Shown: one piece after another, positions 35,082-43,259 of the stretch
How the letters are laid out: every line of letters starts with the position of its first letter
Numbering within the stretch: position 1 is the stretch's first letter
Assembly: GCA_965651905.1 (NCBI GenBank)
Contig: CBFGUG010000010.1
Location: 84,910 to 148,909 of the forward strand
From: SZUA-265 sp965651905
GTDB lineage: Bacteria; Myxococcota_A; Polyangia; Polyangiales; Polyangiaceae
DNA: 64,000 nucleotides
Direction of reading: 5' to 3'
Position numbers and translations under genes: made by a program
Notes under the pieces: model-generated
What the model was told of the DNA's origin: nothing
Seen by the model: the letters and a program-made list of their open reading frames with translations, nothing else
Database searches by the model: none

Positions 35082-36575
35082 TCAGATTTCGCCGAGCTCA
35101 GGGTACAGCGGGTATCCTTCGAGCAAGGTGGCTACGCGCTGTTTGGCCGTAGCCTTGGCAGCCTCGTCGAGCTCGTACTTCGCGAGACTCGGCGTACCTT
35201 GTTTGGTCGTGGATGGCTTGGTGTTCGACAGCACCAACTTGACGATCGAAGCGATCTCGGCCATCTCCGTCGGTCCCATGCCGAGCGTGGTGGTCGCGGG
35301 CGTGCCGAAGCGCAAACCGCTGGTGTACCAGGGGCCGTTCGGGTCTTCGGGCAGCGAGTTTCGATTCAGGGTCACGCCACATTCGCGCAGCGCGGACTCC
35401 GCCTGGCGCCCGGTAAGGGAGTAGCTCTTGCTCACGTCGACCAGTAGCAGGTGATTGTCGGTGCCTTCGGTGAGTACCGTCATGCCAGCCTTCATGCAAG
35501 CCTCCGCCAACGCCCGCGAGTTCTCGACGATACGCTGAGCGTACTGCGCGAAGTCGGGTGAGAGCGCCTCACGGAAAGCCACTGCCTTGGCGCAAATCAC
35601 GTGAGGTAAGGGTCCGCCGAGCACGGCCGGGCAACCCTTGTCGACATGGGGCGCGAAGTCCTTGTCACACAACACGATACCGCCTCGCGGTCCCCGTAGA
35701 GTCTTGTGTGTGGTCGAGGTGACCACGTTCGCGTGCGCGACGGGATCGTAGTCCCCCGTGAACACCTTGCCCGCGACGAGTCCTGCGAAATGCGCCATGT
35801 CGACCATGAACGTCGCGCCCACGTCGTCTGCCATCTGCCGCATCTTGGCGAAGTTGAGCTTGCGAGGGTACGCGCTGTAACCCGCGAGCAGGATCCTCGG
35901 TCGTAGTTCCCGCACCTGTTTGGCGAGAGCGTCCATGTCCACGAGCCCCGTCTGCGGGTCGACGCTGTAGCTGTGTGCCTCGAACATCTGCCCCGAGACG
36001 TTGAAGCGGTAGCCGTGCGTCAGGTGACCACCCGAGTAGTAGTCCAGCCCCAGCAAACGCTGATCGTGAAGGGCGTGGCGCATCTTGCCCCATTGTTCGC
36101 CCGTCAACTTGGCCAGGTTCGTTTCGCCGAATTCCTCGAGCAGCGGAGTTTGCACGGTCGCTGACAGAATCGCAGAAAACGCGACCATGTTCGCATCGGC
36201 GCCCGAGTGCGGCTGCACGTAGGCGTGCTCTGCGCCGAAGAGTTCGCACGCGAGGCGTGACGCTTCGAGCTCGACGGTGTCGACGTTGTCGCACCCAGCG
36301 TAGAAGCGATGCCCAGCATGGCCTTCGGCGTACTTGTCCGTAAACCAGTTACCTTGAGCGAGTTGTGTCGCAAGCGAACAGTAGTTCTCGCTGGCAATCA
36401 GCTTCAAACTGCTGCGCTGATCCCGCAACTCTGCAACGATGGCCTCTGCGACTGCAGGTGACGCAGCACCAACGTGATCGAGAGTAGCCAGACAAGCGGC
36501 GGTCGCGGGGTGAGGCGGCTGGCCAGCGAGGCTTTCCAAGTAGCGAAGGAGTCGCGGGGCGGAAGAATCGGACAT
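35082..36575 (-). CDS. glyA: Serine hydroxymethyltransferase
   Basis: A 497-residue PLP enzyme interconverting serine and glycine with tetrahydrofolate. The N-terminal LIASENYCS and the FYAGCDNVDTVE block, the Lys-PLP site TSTTHKTLRGPRGG, and the C-terminal GLRFGTPATTTLGMG are intact. It is longer than the usual 415-430, because of an N-terminal extension of about 40 residues and extra internal segments; this long form exists in some bacterial lineages. The start ATG 36575 is preceded by AGGAG with proper spacing. It is transcribed alone. Confidence 0.95.
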   Translation of the reverse strand: MSDSSAPRLLRYLESLAGQPPHPATAACLATLDHVGAASPAVAEAIVAELRDQRSSLKLIASENYCSLATQLAQGNWFTDKYAEGHAGHRFYAGCDNVDTVELEASRLACELFGAEHAYVQPHSGADANMVAFSAILSATVQTPLLEEFGETNLAKLTGEQWGKMRHALHDQRLLGLDYYSGGHLTHGYRFNVSGQMFEAHSYSVDPQTGLVDMDALAKQVRELRPRILLAGYSAYPRKLNFAKMRQMADDVGATFMVDMAHFAGLVAGKVFTGDYDPVAHANVVTSTTHKTLRGPRGGIVLCDKDFAPHVDKGCPAVLGGPLPHVICAKAVAFREALSPDFAQYAQRIVENSRALAEACMKAGMTVLTEGTDNHLLLVDVSKSYSLTGRQAESALRECGVTLNRNSLPEDPNGPWYTSGLRFGTPATTTLGMGPTEMAEIASIVKLVLSNTKPSTTKQGTPSLAKYELDEAAKATAKQRVATLLEGYPLYPELGEI

Positions 36576-36637
36576 GGGGCTCCTGGGGTTTGGCCTGCCG
36601 ACTTCGAAACGCCAGGGCAGACGGTGAGGTGGGGGTT

Positions 36638-36666
36638 CAATCAGCCCAGGCGCGCGGCTTTGTCAA
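36638..36666 (-). promoter_or_regulatory. Possible glyA promoter
   Basis: On the minus strand a perfect TTGACA (36666-36661) is followed after 17 bases by TGATTG (36643-36638), a poor -10. The distance to the glyA start is about 60 bases. Confidence 0.4.
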
Positions 36667-36841
36667 GCCTCGAGCTTCACCGTGGTCAGGGCCCACGTCG
36701 TTCGCCAGTCACCCGAGGTGCCGTCCTAATAGAGCTTCACCCAGAAGTCGTCAACGCCCCAGCTTGACCGACGGCCAAAGCTGGGCGAAACCCGGCTGGC
36801 GGCCACCGTGAACTGCTCGGCAAGGCCCAGAAAGGCGCCAG

Positions 36842-39130
36842 ATGAGCGACAAATCCCCTGCGAACACGTCGGAAGCCCCAAGTCCCGAAGGTGCTGCTGT
36901 CGCCCCCATCGAGTGTTGGTCAATCGGCACGCTTGCGCTCGTGCAAGGGCTGCTCGCGAGTTGGGCAGCGTGGATATTGCCGTGGCAACATGTGAGCGCA
37001 TTTGGGATCGCTTGTGGACTACTTGGGGGGCTTCACATCGCGACTGCTGCCGCGATGTTGGCTCGACATCCGAAAGCGCTTTCGCTTTGGAAACTTTCTT
37101 CGCTTTGGGCGCTGCTCTTGCTGCTGTTGGTGACCTGGCAGGTGTTCACTGGAGGCGCCTATCTCACGGGCCTCTACGGCTCTCTTGGTCAAGGTTTGTT
37201 TGCGGCGTTGATCGCGATCTGGGGCCTGTTCGTGCTCGTGATCGTGCCGACAGCGGTATGGTCGCTCGTGCGCGCCCGCCACGTCTGGCCGAAATTGGGC
37301 CGCGCCCCGTGGATTGGCGGGGCCAGCGCAGTCGTCATCGTGGCGTTGGCAAGCGCATGGAATCAGCAGCTCGGTGCGATCCCCCACGTCGACACCGATG
37401 CCCTCGACACCGCAGTGTCCGACTTGCGATGGCTGGTCGGTGAGCTACCAGCGGGCCCCAAAGCCTCGGCGCGGAAGCACCGCCTGTGGCGCAGCTCGAA
37501 CGTCGCATCGATACAGTGTGACGAAGCGCCCGAGAACGTCCCAACGACGTTGATAGCAACCTACGCCTCCCTCAAACGACGCGGCGGATTGGAGAGCCGT
37601 TGCGTGCAGGCCGAGAGCCCGTCGGCTGCCGTGGAGCAGCTGAAAGCCATCTTGCAAGCGCGTGCCACGGGCCCTTCAATCAAACTGGACGCGATCACCA
37701 GCCACACGCCGCCCTTGGCGGGCCCAGCGTGGACGCACGCGTTCGCGTTACGCCCCGCACAAGACGGGTTGTGCGTCGGCGGTCGTTGTTGGATGCCGTG
37801 GCAACTCTTGGCACGTGACGCGTACGTGCAGTACCGCCCACTGCCGTTCATCCCCGATCTGGCTTTTGGAGCCGACGTCGACGGCCTGGCGGCTCAACTC
37901 CGCGAAGAGGGGCCCAGCGAAAGTGCGTCTGCGGCTGCCCGGCGAGTCACCACGCGCAGCTGGACGTTGACCGAAGCGGGCGCGACTGAACTTCACCGCC
38001 TGAGGCCCGTGGAACTCGACGAGTCCCCAGAGTCGGTGAGCGCCGCAGCGCGTGAACTAGAACGCCACATCGTGCGAGCGCAACTCGACAGCGGCAAGTT
38101 CAGATACACCTTGCACCCCTTCAGCGGACGTGCTCAGAAAAAAAACTTCAACCTGGCGCGCCAGGCTGGCACGTTGCTGGCGCTGTGTGAACTCGGCCGA
38201 AACACGAAACCCGTGCGCCGCACCATCAAGCGCGGCTTGAAGCTACTCGAGCGCTACGAACGCGTCGACGTGAGCGGTGAAGTCAGCGGGCTATCACGCG
38301 TCAAACACCCCGAACGCGTGCAGCTGAGCGACTCGGCGCTACCGCTGGTGGCGTTTACCCAATGTCGTGGGCGCGTGGGCAAACAGTTCGACCAGCAAAT
38401 CGCTCGGTTGGCGCGCTTGGTGCTGAAACTGCAGCGTGACGACGGAGGCTTCTCCCCAGCGTTCGATCTCACCGACTCGAACGTGATTCGAGGTACGGAA
38501 CCCCTGTACGCACCCGGCCAGGCTATACTCGGGCTGGCCCTGCTGGAAACGATACTGAGCGATGCGCCCATCGAAGGCTGGCCTAACATCGACGAAGTTC
38601 GAGGAGCACGCTTGAAGGCTATGCGTTACGTCGCCGCACACCATTGGCCCGCGTCGCTCTACCCATACTTCTTCGTCGAGGAAAACTGGAATTGTTTGGC
38701 GGCGCGAGCGTCACTGACGTTGGAACGCGTCGACGCCTACGAACGTTTCTGCTTCGACTACGTTCGCTTCAAGTCTCGTTTGATCCTCGACCAGGACAGT
38801 GACGTGGACCCGATGTTCGTGGGCGGCTTCGGCTTCGGTAACGTCATTCCGCCCCACAACACGGGAGCCGCGGGCTTTGCCGAAGCGCTGTCCGCAGCAA
38901 TTGCCGTCAAACACGCGCGTGACGAGTCCGCAGACGAAATGAAGGAACGGCTGAGCGACATCATGCGCTTCTTGTTGCGACAGCAGTGGACCGAGCAAAA
39001 CTGTTTCGGCTGCAGACGCAACGCTTTGGGTGCCATCTCCGAGCACACGCACTCCGCCATCTCGCGTATCGACTTCGCACAGCACACTTGGGCCGCTCTG
39101 GGGCACGGCAGCTCTGCCCTCGCGTTATGA
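36842..39130 (+). CDS. Membrane protein with alpha/alpha-toroid (prenyltransferase/squalene-oxidase-like) C-terminus
   Basis: A 762-residue protein from ATG 36842. Five hydrophobic helices lie in residues 22-180. An unclassified middle part (about 190-390) carries Cys-Asp/Arg motifs such as GLCVGGRCWMPW. From about 400 to the end is a helical toroid: LARQAGTLLALCELGRN, LVLKLQRDDGGFSPAFDL, and YAPGQAILGLALLET, with FFVEENWNCLAARASLTLE and NTGAAGFAEALSAAI. The toroid resembles terpene-cyclase or lanthionine-type barrels, but no catalytic DxDD is seen. The stop overlaps the next start (ATGA), so it is coupled to the HTTM-partner gene. Function unknown; it may handle a polymer or peptide at the membrane. 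Confidence 0.75.
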   Translation: MSDKSPANTSEAPSPEGAAVAPIECWSIGTLALVQGLLASWAAWILPWQHVSAFGIACGLLGGLHIATAAAMLARHPKALSLWKLSSLWALLLLLLVTWQVFTGGAYLTGLYGSLGQGLFAALIAIWGLFVLVIVPTAVWSLVRARHVWPKLGRAPWIGGASAVVIVALASAWNQQLGAIPHVDTDALDTAVSDLRWLVGELPAGPKASARKHRLWRSSNVASIQCDEAPENVPTTLIATYASLKRRGGLESRCVQAESPSAAVEQLKAILQARATGPSIKLDAITSHTPPLAGPAWTHAFALRPAQDGLCVGGRCWMPWQLLARDAYVQYRPLPFIPDLAFGADVDGLAAQLREEGPSESASAAARRVTTRSWTLTEAGATELHRLRPVELDESPESVSAAARELERHIVRAQLDSGKFRYTLHPFSGRAQKKNFNLARQAGTLLALCELGRNTKPVRRTIKRGLKLLERYERVDVSGEVSGLSRVKHPERVQLSDSALPLVAFTQCRGRVGKQFDQQIARLARLVLKLQRDDGGFSPAFDLTDSNVIRGTEPLYAPGQAILGLALLETILSDAPIEGWPNIDEVRGARLKAMRYVAAHHWPASLYPYFFVEENWNCLAARASLTLERVDAYERFCFDYVRFKSRLILDQDSDVDPMFVGGFGFGNVIPPHNTGAAGFAEALSAAIAVKHARDESADEMKERLSDIMRFLLRQQWTEQNCFGCRRNALGAISEHTHSAISRIDFAQHTWAALGHGSSALAL

Positions 39131-39678
39131 GCCCTCGACCGTCCGATTCCGCGCCGAGCTCCGCTGCCACGGCAGACCTGTCCCCCGGCCAACGCTGGCT
39201 CGGGTCGACCGTCATTCTATTGTGCACGTGGGCAATGCTCTGGCCCGCGCTCGGACCACTCAGTGACGATTCGTTCCCACTGTCGACTTACCCGATGTTC
39301 TCGCGGCAACGCGGCAAACCCGTCATGCACAAGCTCGTCGGTTACGATCAACAGGGTGCTAGTTACCGCATTCAGCCCGAACTCTTGGGCACCAGCGAAG
39401 TGCTGCAAGCCAAACGCCTAATCGATCGCATGGCTCGCAAGAAAAAGCGCGCGCGAGCGCGTTTCTGCACGGAAGTCCTAGAGCGCGCACATGACAGCGA
39501 AGAGCATGCGCACATCGAGACAATCGAGATGCTACGTGTCCGCTTCGATCCGCTCACGTACTTCGTCGATGGCCCCGAGCCCATCGAGCAGAAGCGGCTC
39601 GGGCGCTGTGGAAAGTCGCGCAGCAAGCAGACCAAACGGGACGCCTCCAACACTACGCGAGGTGGGTCCGGCAGATGA
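39127..39678 (+). CDS. HTTM partner protein with membrane anchor (second copy)
   Basis: A 183-residue protein starting at ATG 39127, overlapping the preceding stop. One N-terminal membrane helix (about 25-42) is followed by STYPMFSRQRGKPVMHKL, the [WY]-P-M-F-S motif also found in the partner at 13774-14895. A basic C-terminal tail (GKSRSKQTKRD) follows. The stop overlaps the start of the HTTM gene. The mature part is probably outside the inner membrane. Function unknown. Confidence 0.75.
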   Translation: MSPRPSDSAPSSAATADLSPGQRWLGSTVILLCTWAMLWPALGPLSDDSFPLSTYPMFSRQRGKPVMHKLVGYDQQGASYRIQPELLGTSEVLQAKRLIDRMARKKKRARARFCTEVLERAHDSEEHAHIETIEMLRVRFDPLTYFVDGPEPIEQKRLGRCGKSRSKQTKRDASNTTRGGSGR

Positions 39679-40595
39679 CCTCCATCCTCGAGCGATGGCT
39701 CTTCCCCGCGGAGCCCCCGACGCGGCTGGCAGCGATGCGCATCCTCGTCAGCTTGTTTGCGATCGTTTACCTGCTGGCCCGCGCCGTTCACCTCACGGAT
39801 TTTTCCCAGCTCGACGAGGCAGCGTTTCAGCCCGTCGGGCCCATCTCCGTGCTCGAGGCTCCGTGGCCGCCCGCGCTGGTGTTATCGACATTCGTCATCG
39901 CCCTGCTCAGTGGCATCGCCGTCTGCTTCGGCGCCTACCACCCATTCACGGGACCGACGTTCGGACTCTCTCTGTTGTGGGTTTTGAGTTACCGAAACTC
40001 GTGGGGCATGATCTTCCACACGGAAAACCTGCTGGTCATCAGTGCGTTGATCCTGTCTGTGGCTCCAGCGGCAGACGTGTGGTCGTGGGACGCTCGACGT
40101 CGCAACGTGGCTTCTGACGCCACGCCCAGTCGCCGCTTCGGCTGGGCTTTGCTCGCATTGCGCTGGGTGGTCGTATTGAGTTACGTCGTCGCAGGCGTCG
40201 CCAAACTGCGAGCCGCGGGTATGGATTGGGCGGGCGGCGAAGTACTTCGCTCGCACGTCGCGTTCGACGCGCTTCGCAAGTTGGAGCTGGGGAGCGTGTA
40301 CTCGCCGATCGGAGCGGCGCTCGTGTCTCAACCGTGGGTGTTCACTCCGCTCGCGTGGCTCACGTTGGCGTTGGAAATCGGAGCCCCGCTGGCGCTACTT
40401 GGACGGCGCTGGGCGATCGTGTGGTGCTCGACCGCGTGGGCGTTTCACTTCGGCGTGCTGGTGCTGATGGCCATCGTCTTTCCTTACCCGCTTCTCGGAA
40501 TCGCCTACGCGCCGTTCTTCGCCGTTGAACGGATGTTCGAACGATGGCTTTGGCCCGTGTGGCAACGTGTGGTGCCGACGTCCCGACCTGCCTAG
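39675..40595 (+). CDS. HTTM-domain membrane protein (second copy)
   Basis: A 306-residue protein with about seven hydrophobic helices. Typical HTTM features are TRLAAMRILVSLFAIVYLL, RNSWGMIFHTENLL, WVVVLSYVVAGVAKLRAAG and FFAVERMFERWLWP. The start ATG overlaps the stop of the partner gene (ATGA). Its relatives include the transmembrane domain of vitamin K-dependent gamma-carboxylase, but the carboxylase active-site Lys is not evident. It belongs to a tight three-gene operon with the toroid protein; a second, shorter HTTM pair lies at 12.8-14.9 kb. Confidence 0.85.
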   Translation: MTSILERWLFPAEPPTRLAAMRILVSLFAIVYLLARAVHLTDFSQLDEAAFQPVGPISVLEAPWPPALVLSTFVIALLSGIAVCFGAYHPFTGPTFGLSLLWVLSYRNSWGMIFHTENLLVISALILSVAPAADVWSWDARRRNVASDATPSRRFGWALLALRWVVVLSYVVAGVAKLRAAGMDWAGGEVLRSHVAFDALRKLELGSVYSPIGAALVSQPWVFTPLAWLTLALEIGAPLALLGRRWAIVWCSTAWAFHFGVLVLMAIVFPYPLLGIAYAPFFAVERMFERWLWPVWQRVVPTSRPA

Positions 40596-40709
40596 GGCGC
40601 GGGACGCATCATCGAGGCCTGCTCCTCCCAAAGAAAACCACGCCGCACACGACCTGGGTCGTTCCCGTGGAAAGTTGGCCGGCCCCTGCGGCTCGACCAC
40701 AATGCCGCG

Positions 40710-41957
40710 ATGGGCAACCGCCTGCTGAGCACGCTGCTCAACCGTCGCATGTTGGTTTGCGCCTTGCTCGGCTTCTCTTCGGGGTTGCCCTACTACGTGC
40801 TGGTTTCGATGATGCCCGCGTGGTTTCGAACTGAAGGCGTGAGCCTGGCTTCGATTGCCGCGTTCAGCTGGATCCGCGTGCCGTACACCTGGAAGTTCCT
40901 GTGGGCACCGCTGTTCGATCACTTTTCGCTACCACTGCTGAGCCGCCGCCGGGACTGGGCGATCGTGACTCAGTTGGGACTGCTCGTGGCGATCGCGTGT
41001 CTCGGAGCATTCGACCCCGAACGCTCACTGCTCAGCATTGCGGCAGTGGCACTCGTCGTCGCGGCGTTCAGCGCCAGCCAAGACATCGCAATCGACGCCT
41101 ATCGCCGTGAGCTGTTGTCTGACGAGGAGCTGGGCTTCGGCAACTCACTAGCGGTGAACGCCTACCGCGTATCAGGGCTGGTGGCGGGTGGCCTAGCGTT
41201 GTTCCTCGCAGACCATCTTTCCTGGTTCTGGGTTCACATCGTGATTGCAGCGTTCATGTTGGTTGGCATAGCGGTTACCCTGTTCGCCCCAAAGCTGGAA
41301 GCCGAGTTTCAACCAGCCAAGAGTCTGCTCAGCTCGATTCGCGGTCCGTTCGCGGAATTCTTCTCGAGGAGTGACCTGCGCTCGGCCTTGTTGCTGCTGT
41401 TGTTTCTGTTCCTCTACAAGCTCGGTGATAACCTGGCCACGACCTTGGCCACGCCCTTCTACATCGACATGGGGTTTTCCCTGACCGAGATAGGGACGCT
41501 GGTGAAGGCTGTTTCACTCTGGTCGATGATTGGGGGCTCGCTCGTCGGCGGCATCGTGATCGCCCGCATCGGCATCAATCGGTCGCTCTGGGTCTTTGGA
41601 CTGGTACAGATGCTGTCCATCCTGGGCTTCGCGGTGCTCGCGATGGCTGGACGCAACTTGTTCGCGTTGGGCGGCGCCGTGTTCTTCGAGTACGCAGGAG
41701 TCGGGCTCGGAACCGCAGCGTTCGTTGCGTTCATCGCGCGTTCGACCAATCGGCGCTACTCCGCGACGCAGTACGCGCTGTTCTCGAGTTTCATCGCGCT
41801 TCCAGGCATTGCTGCGGGCTCGTTGGCGGGGGTGATCGTGGAGCAGCTCGGCTGGCGTGACTTCTTCCTGGTCTGTACGGTTCTGGCGATTCCAGGACTA
41901 CTGCTGCTCCCGAAGGTGGCGCCTTGGCGCGACGCCTCGGCCAAAGCGAAACACTGA
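40710..41957 (+). CDS. AmpG-like MFS transporter
   Basis: A 415-residue, 12-helix major facilitator. The N-terminal MLVCALLGFSSGLPYYVLVS and WIRVPYTWKFLWAPLFD match AmpG, the anhydro-muropeptide permease. The mid-protein ASQDIAIDAYRRELLSDEE is also AmpG-typical. It would import cell-wall fragments (GlcNAc-anhydro-MurNAc peptides) for recycling. Other members of this subfamily carry siderophores, so the substrate is uncertain. It lies 114 bases after the HTTM gene on the same strand; cotranscription is possible. Confidence 0.87.
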   Translation: MGNRLLSTLLNRRMLVCALLGFSSGLPYYVLVSMMPAWFRTEGVSLASIAAFSWIRVPYTWKFLWAPLFDHFSLPLLSRRRDWAIVTQLGLLVAIACLGAFDPERSLLSIAAVALVVAAFSASQDIAIDAYRRELLSDEELGFGNSLAVNAYRVSGLVAGGLALFLADHLSWFWVHIVIAAFMLVGIAVTLFAPKLEAEFQPAKSLLSSIRGPFAEFFSRSDLRSALLLLLFLFLYKLGDNLATTLATPFYIDMGFSLTEIGTLVKAVSLWSMIGGSLVGGIVIARIGINRSLWVFGLVQMLSILGFAVLAMAGRNLFALGGAVFFEYAGVGLGTAAFVAFIARSTNRRYSATQYALFSSFIALPGIAAGSLAGVIVEQLGWRDFFLVCTVLAIPGLLLLPKVAPWRDASAKAKH

Positions 41958-42235
41958 CGCTTCCCTGGATTCACTCCTGCGCGGCCGCATGAACCCACGC
42001 GGCCGATCGAGTTGCACCACGTGTCCTTCTGGTGTTTCACCCCCAGCGCGCAACTGAGCGAACGAACGCTGTCGCAGGTCTGACTACACTCCATCGCCGC
42101 CCTGTGATCCCCATACCAGAGCGGATCGATCACGATTTCGTCGAGTTTTCATCAGACGCGAACACACATTCCCTAGGGACAAACACGCATCCAGGTGCGG
42201 TCCCCATGTTAGCTTCAGCGCTGAGGATGAACTAA

Positions 42236-43237
42236 ATGCGAGTGGCCACGCGACCTCAGCAAGCGTTCGTCGCGATTTCCAGCGCGCTGCTGCTACTCGC
42301 TAGTATCAACGCGGCAGCTGATGCCGAGCCGACGCCGTCACGTCACGCGCCTTCCCACGAGCCCAACGCCGTGAGCGACTTCGCTGCGTCGCTCGTGCGG
42401 GTGGATGCAGCAACGAACGCTCGCGGTACGGGCAGCATGCGCGACCCGCTATACACGATTGTCGGCAACAAACCCAATGGCGCAAACGTCCACCGCTGCC
42501 TCGTTCAACCGCGTGCATCCAACCCTTGTAGTGCCGTGGGCCCTTCCCCTCCTGTCCCCAATCATTCGCTGCCGACCTGCGTGCACTGCGACGACGCAGC
42601 ACTCGCGCGCAGCTGGGGCGTCTACACGCAGAAGTTGATGGGCGCAGAGGCGCTCAAGCGCCTGCACGAACTTCACGGTCACCTGAGACGACGCGTGCCC
42701 CTGTCGGAACTTGGAAAACTACTGCGTGAACACGTAGCCCGAGAGCAAACCGCAGCTGGCGCGCAGGCTAGAGCATCCGCCTCGGTCCTGCGCGACTATG
42801 CCGTCGCCAACACCGACACGGAGCTGCACGACGCAGCCGAGCGTTCGTTGCAAACGGTGATCGAAGCTTGCGGACTAGGCATCACGCCAGATGACTTGGC
42901 AACCGAAGGCGGACTCGAGGCCGCCGTGAAGCTGTCGGAGGCCATGCTGAAGACGTCGCGTAACAAGTGGCAGAAAGCCTTCGCGGCGTGGACCGAGTGT
43001 CTACGAAGCGCGGCTTCCAAGGCACACTTGGTTCGAGCGACCGCAGCCGAGGCCAAAGCTTGCAACGCAGGGCCTCGAGGTCGTGGCGACGTACGCAAGC
43101 ACCCTGAGTGGAAGGCAGTGTTCGACTGGCAAGCGCGACGCGACGCCTATGATACTTGCCTCAACGCCAACCAAAGCCACGAACTAGTGGTCGTGGAATA
43201 CCAGGTTACGCCGTGCCCAGCTGGCAAAGCTTTCTGA
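42236..43237 (+). CDS. Secreted protein, unknown
   Basis: A 333-residue protein with a signal peptide (residues 1-30, ending INAAADAEP). The mature part is largely helical (about 130-300), with several Cys residues (LPTCVHCDDAALARSW; ACGLGITPDD; YDTCLNANQ) that may form disulfides. The start ATG 42236 has GAGGAT about 12 bases upstream. No family recognised. It converges on the FG-GAP gene with 22 bases between the stops. Confidence 0.72.
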   Translation: MRVATRPQQAFVAISSALLLLASINAAADAEPTPSRHAPSHEPNAVSDFAASLVRVDAATNARGTGSMRDPLYTIVGNKPNGANVHRCLVQPRASNPCSAVGPSPPVPNHSLPTCVHCDDAALARSWGVYTQKLMGAEALKRLHELHGHLRRRVPLSELGKLLREHVAREQTAAGAQARASASVLRDYAVANTDTELHDAAERSLQTVIEACGLGITPDDLATEGGLEAAVKLSEAMLKTSRNKWQKAFAAWTECLRSAASKAHLVRATAAEAKACNAGPRGRGDVRKHPEWKAVFDWQARRDAYDTCLNANQSHELVVVEYQVTPCPAGKAF

Positions 43238-43259
43238 ACTACGCTCCCCGAGCCGCACG

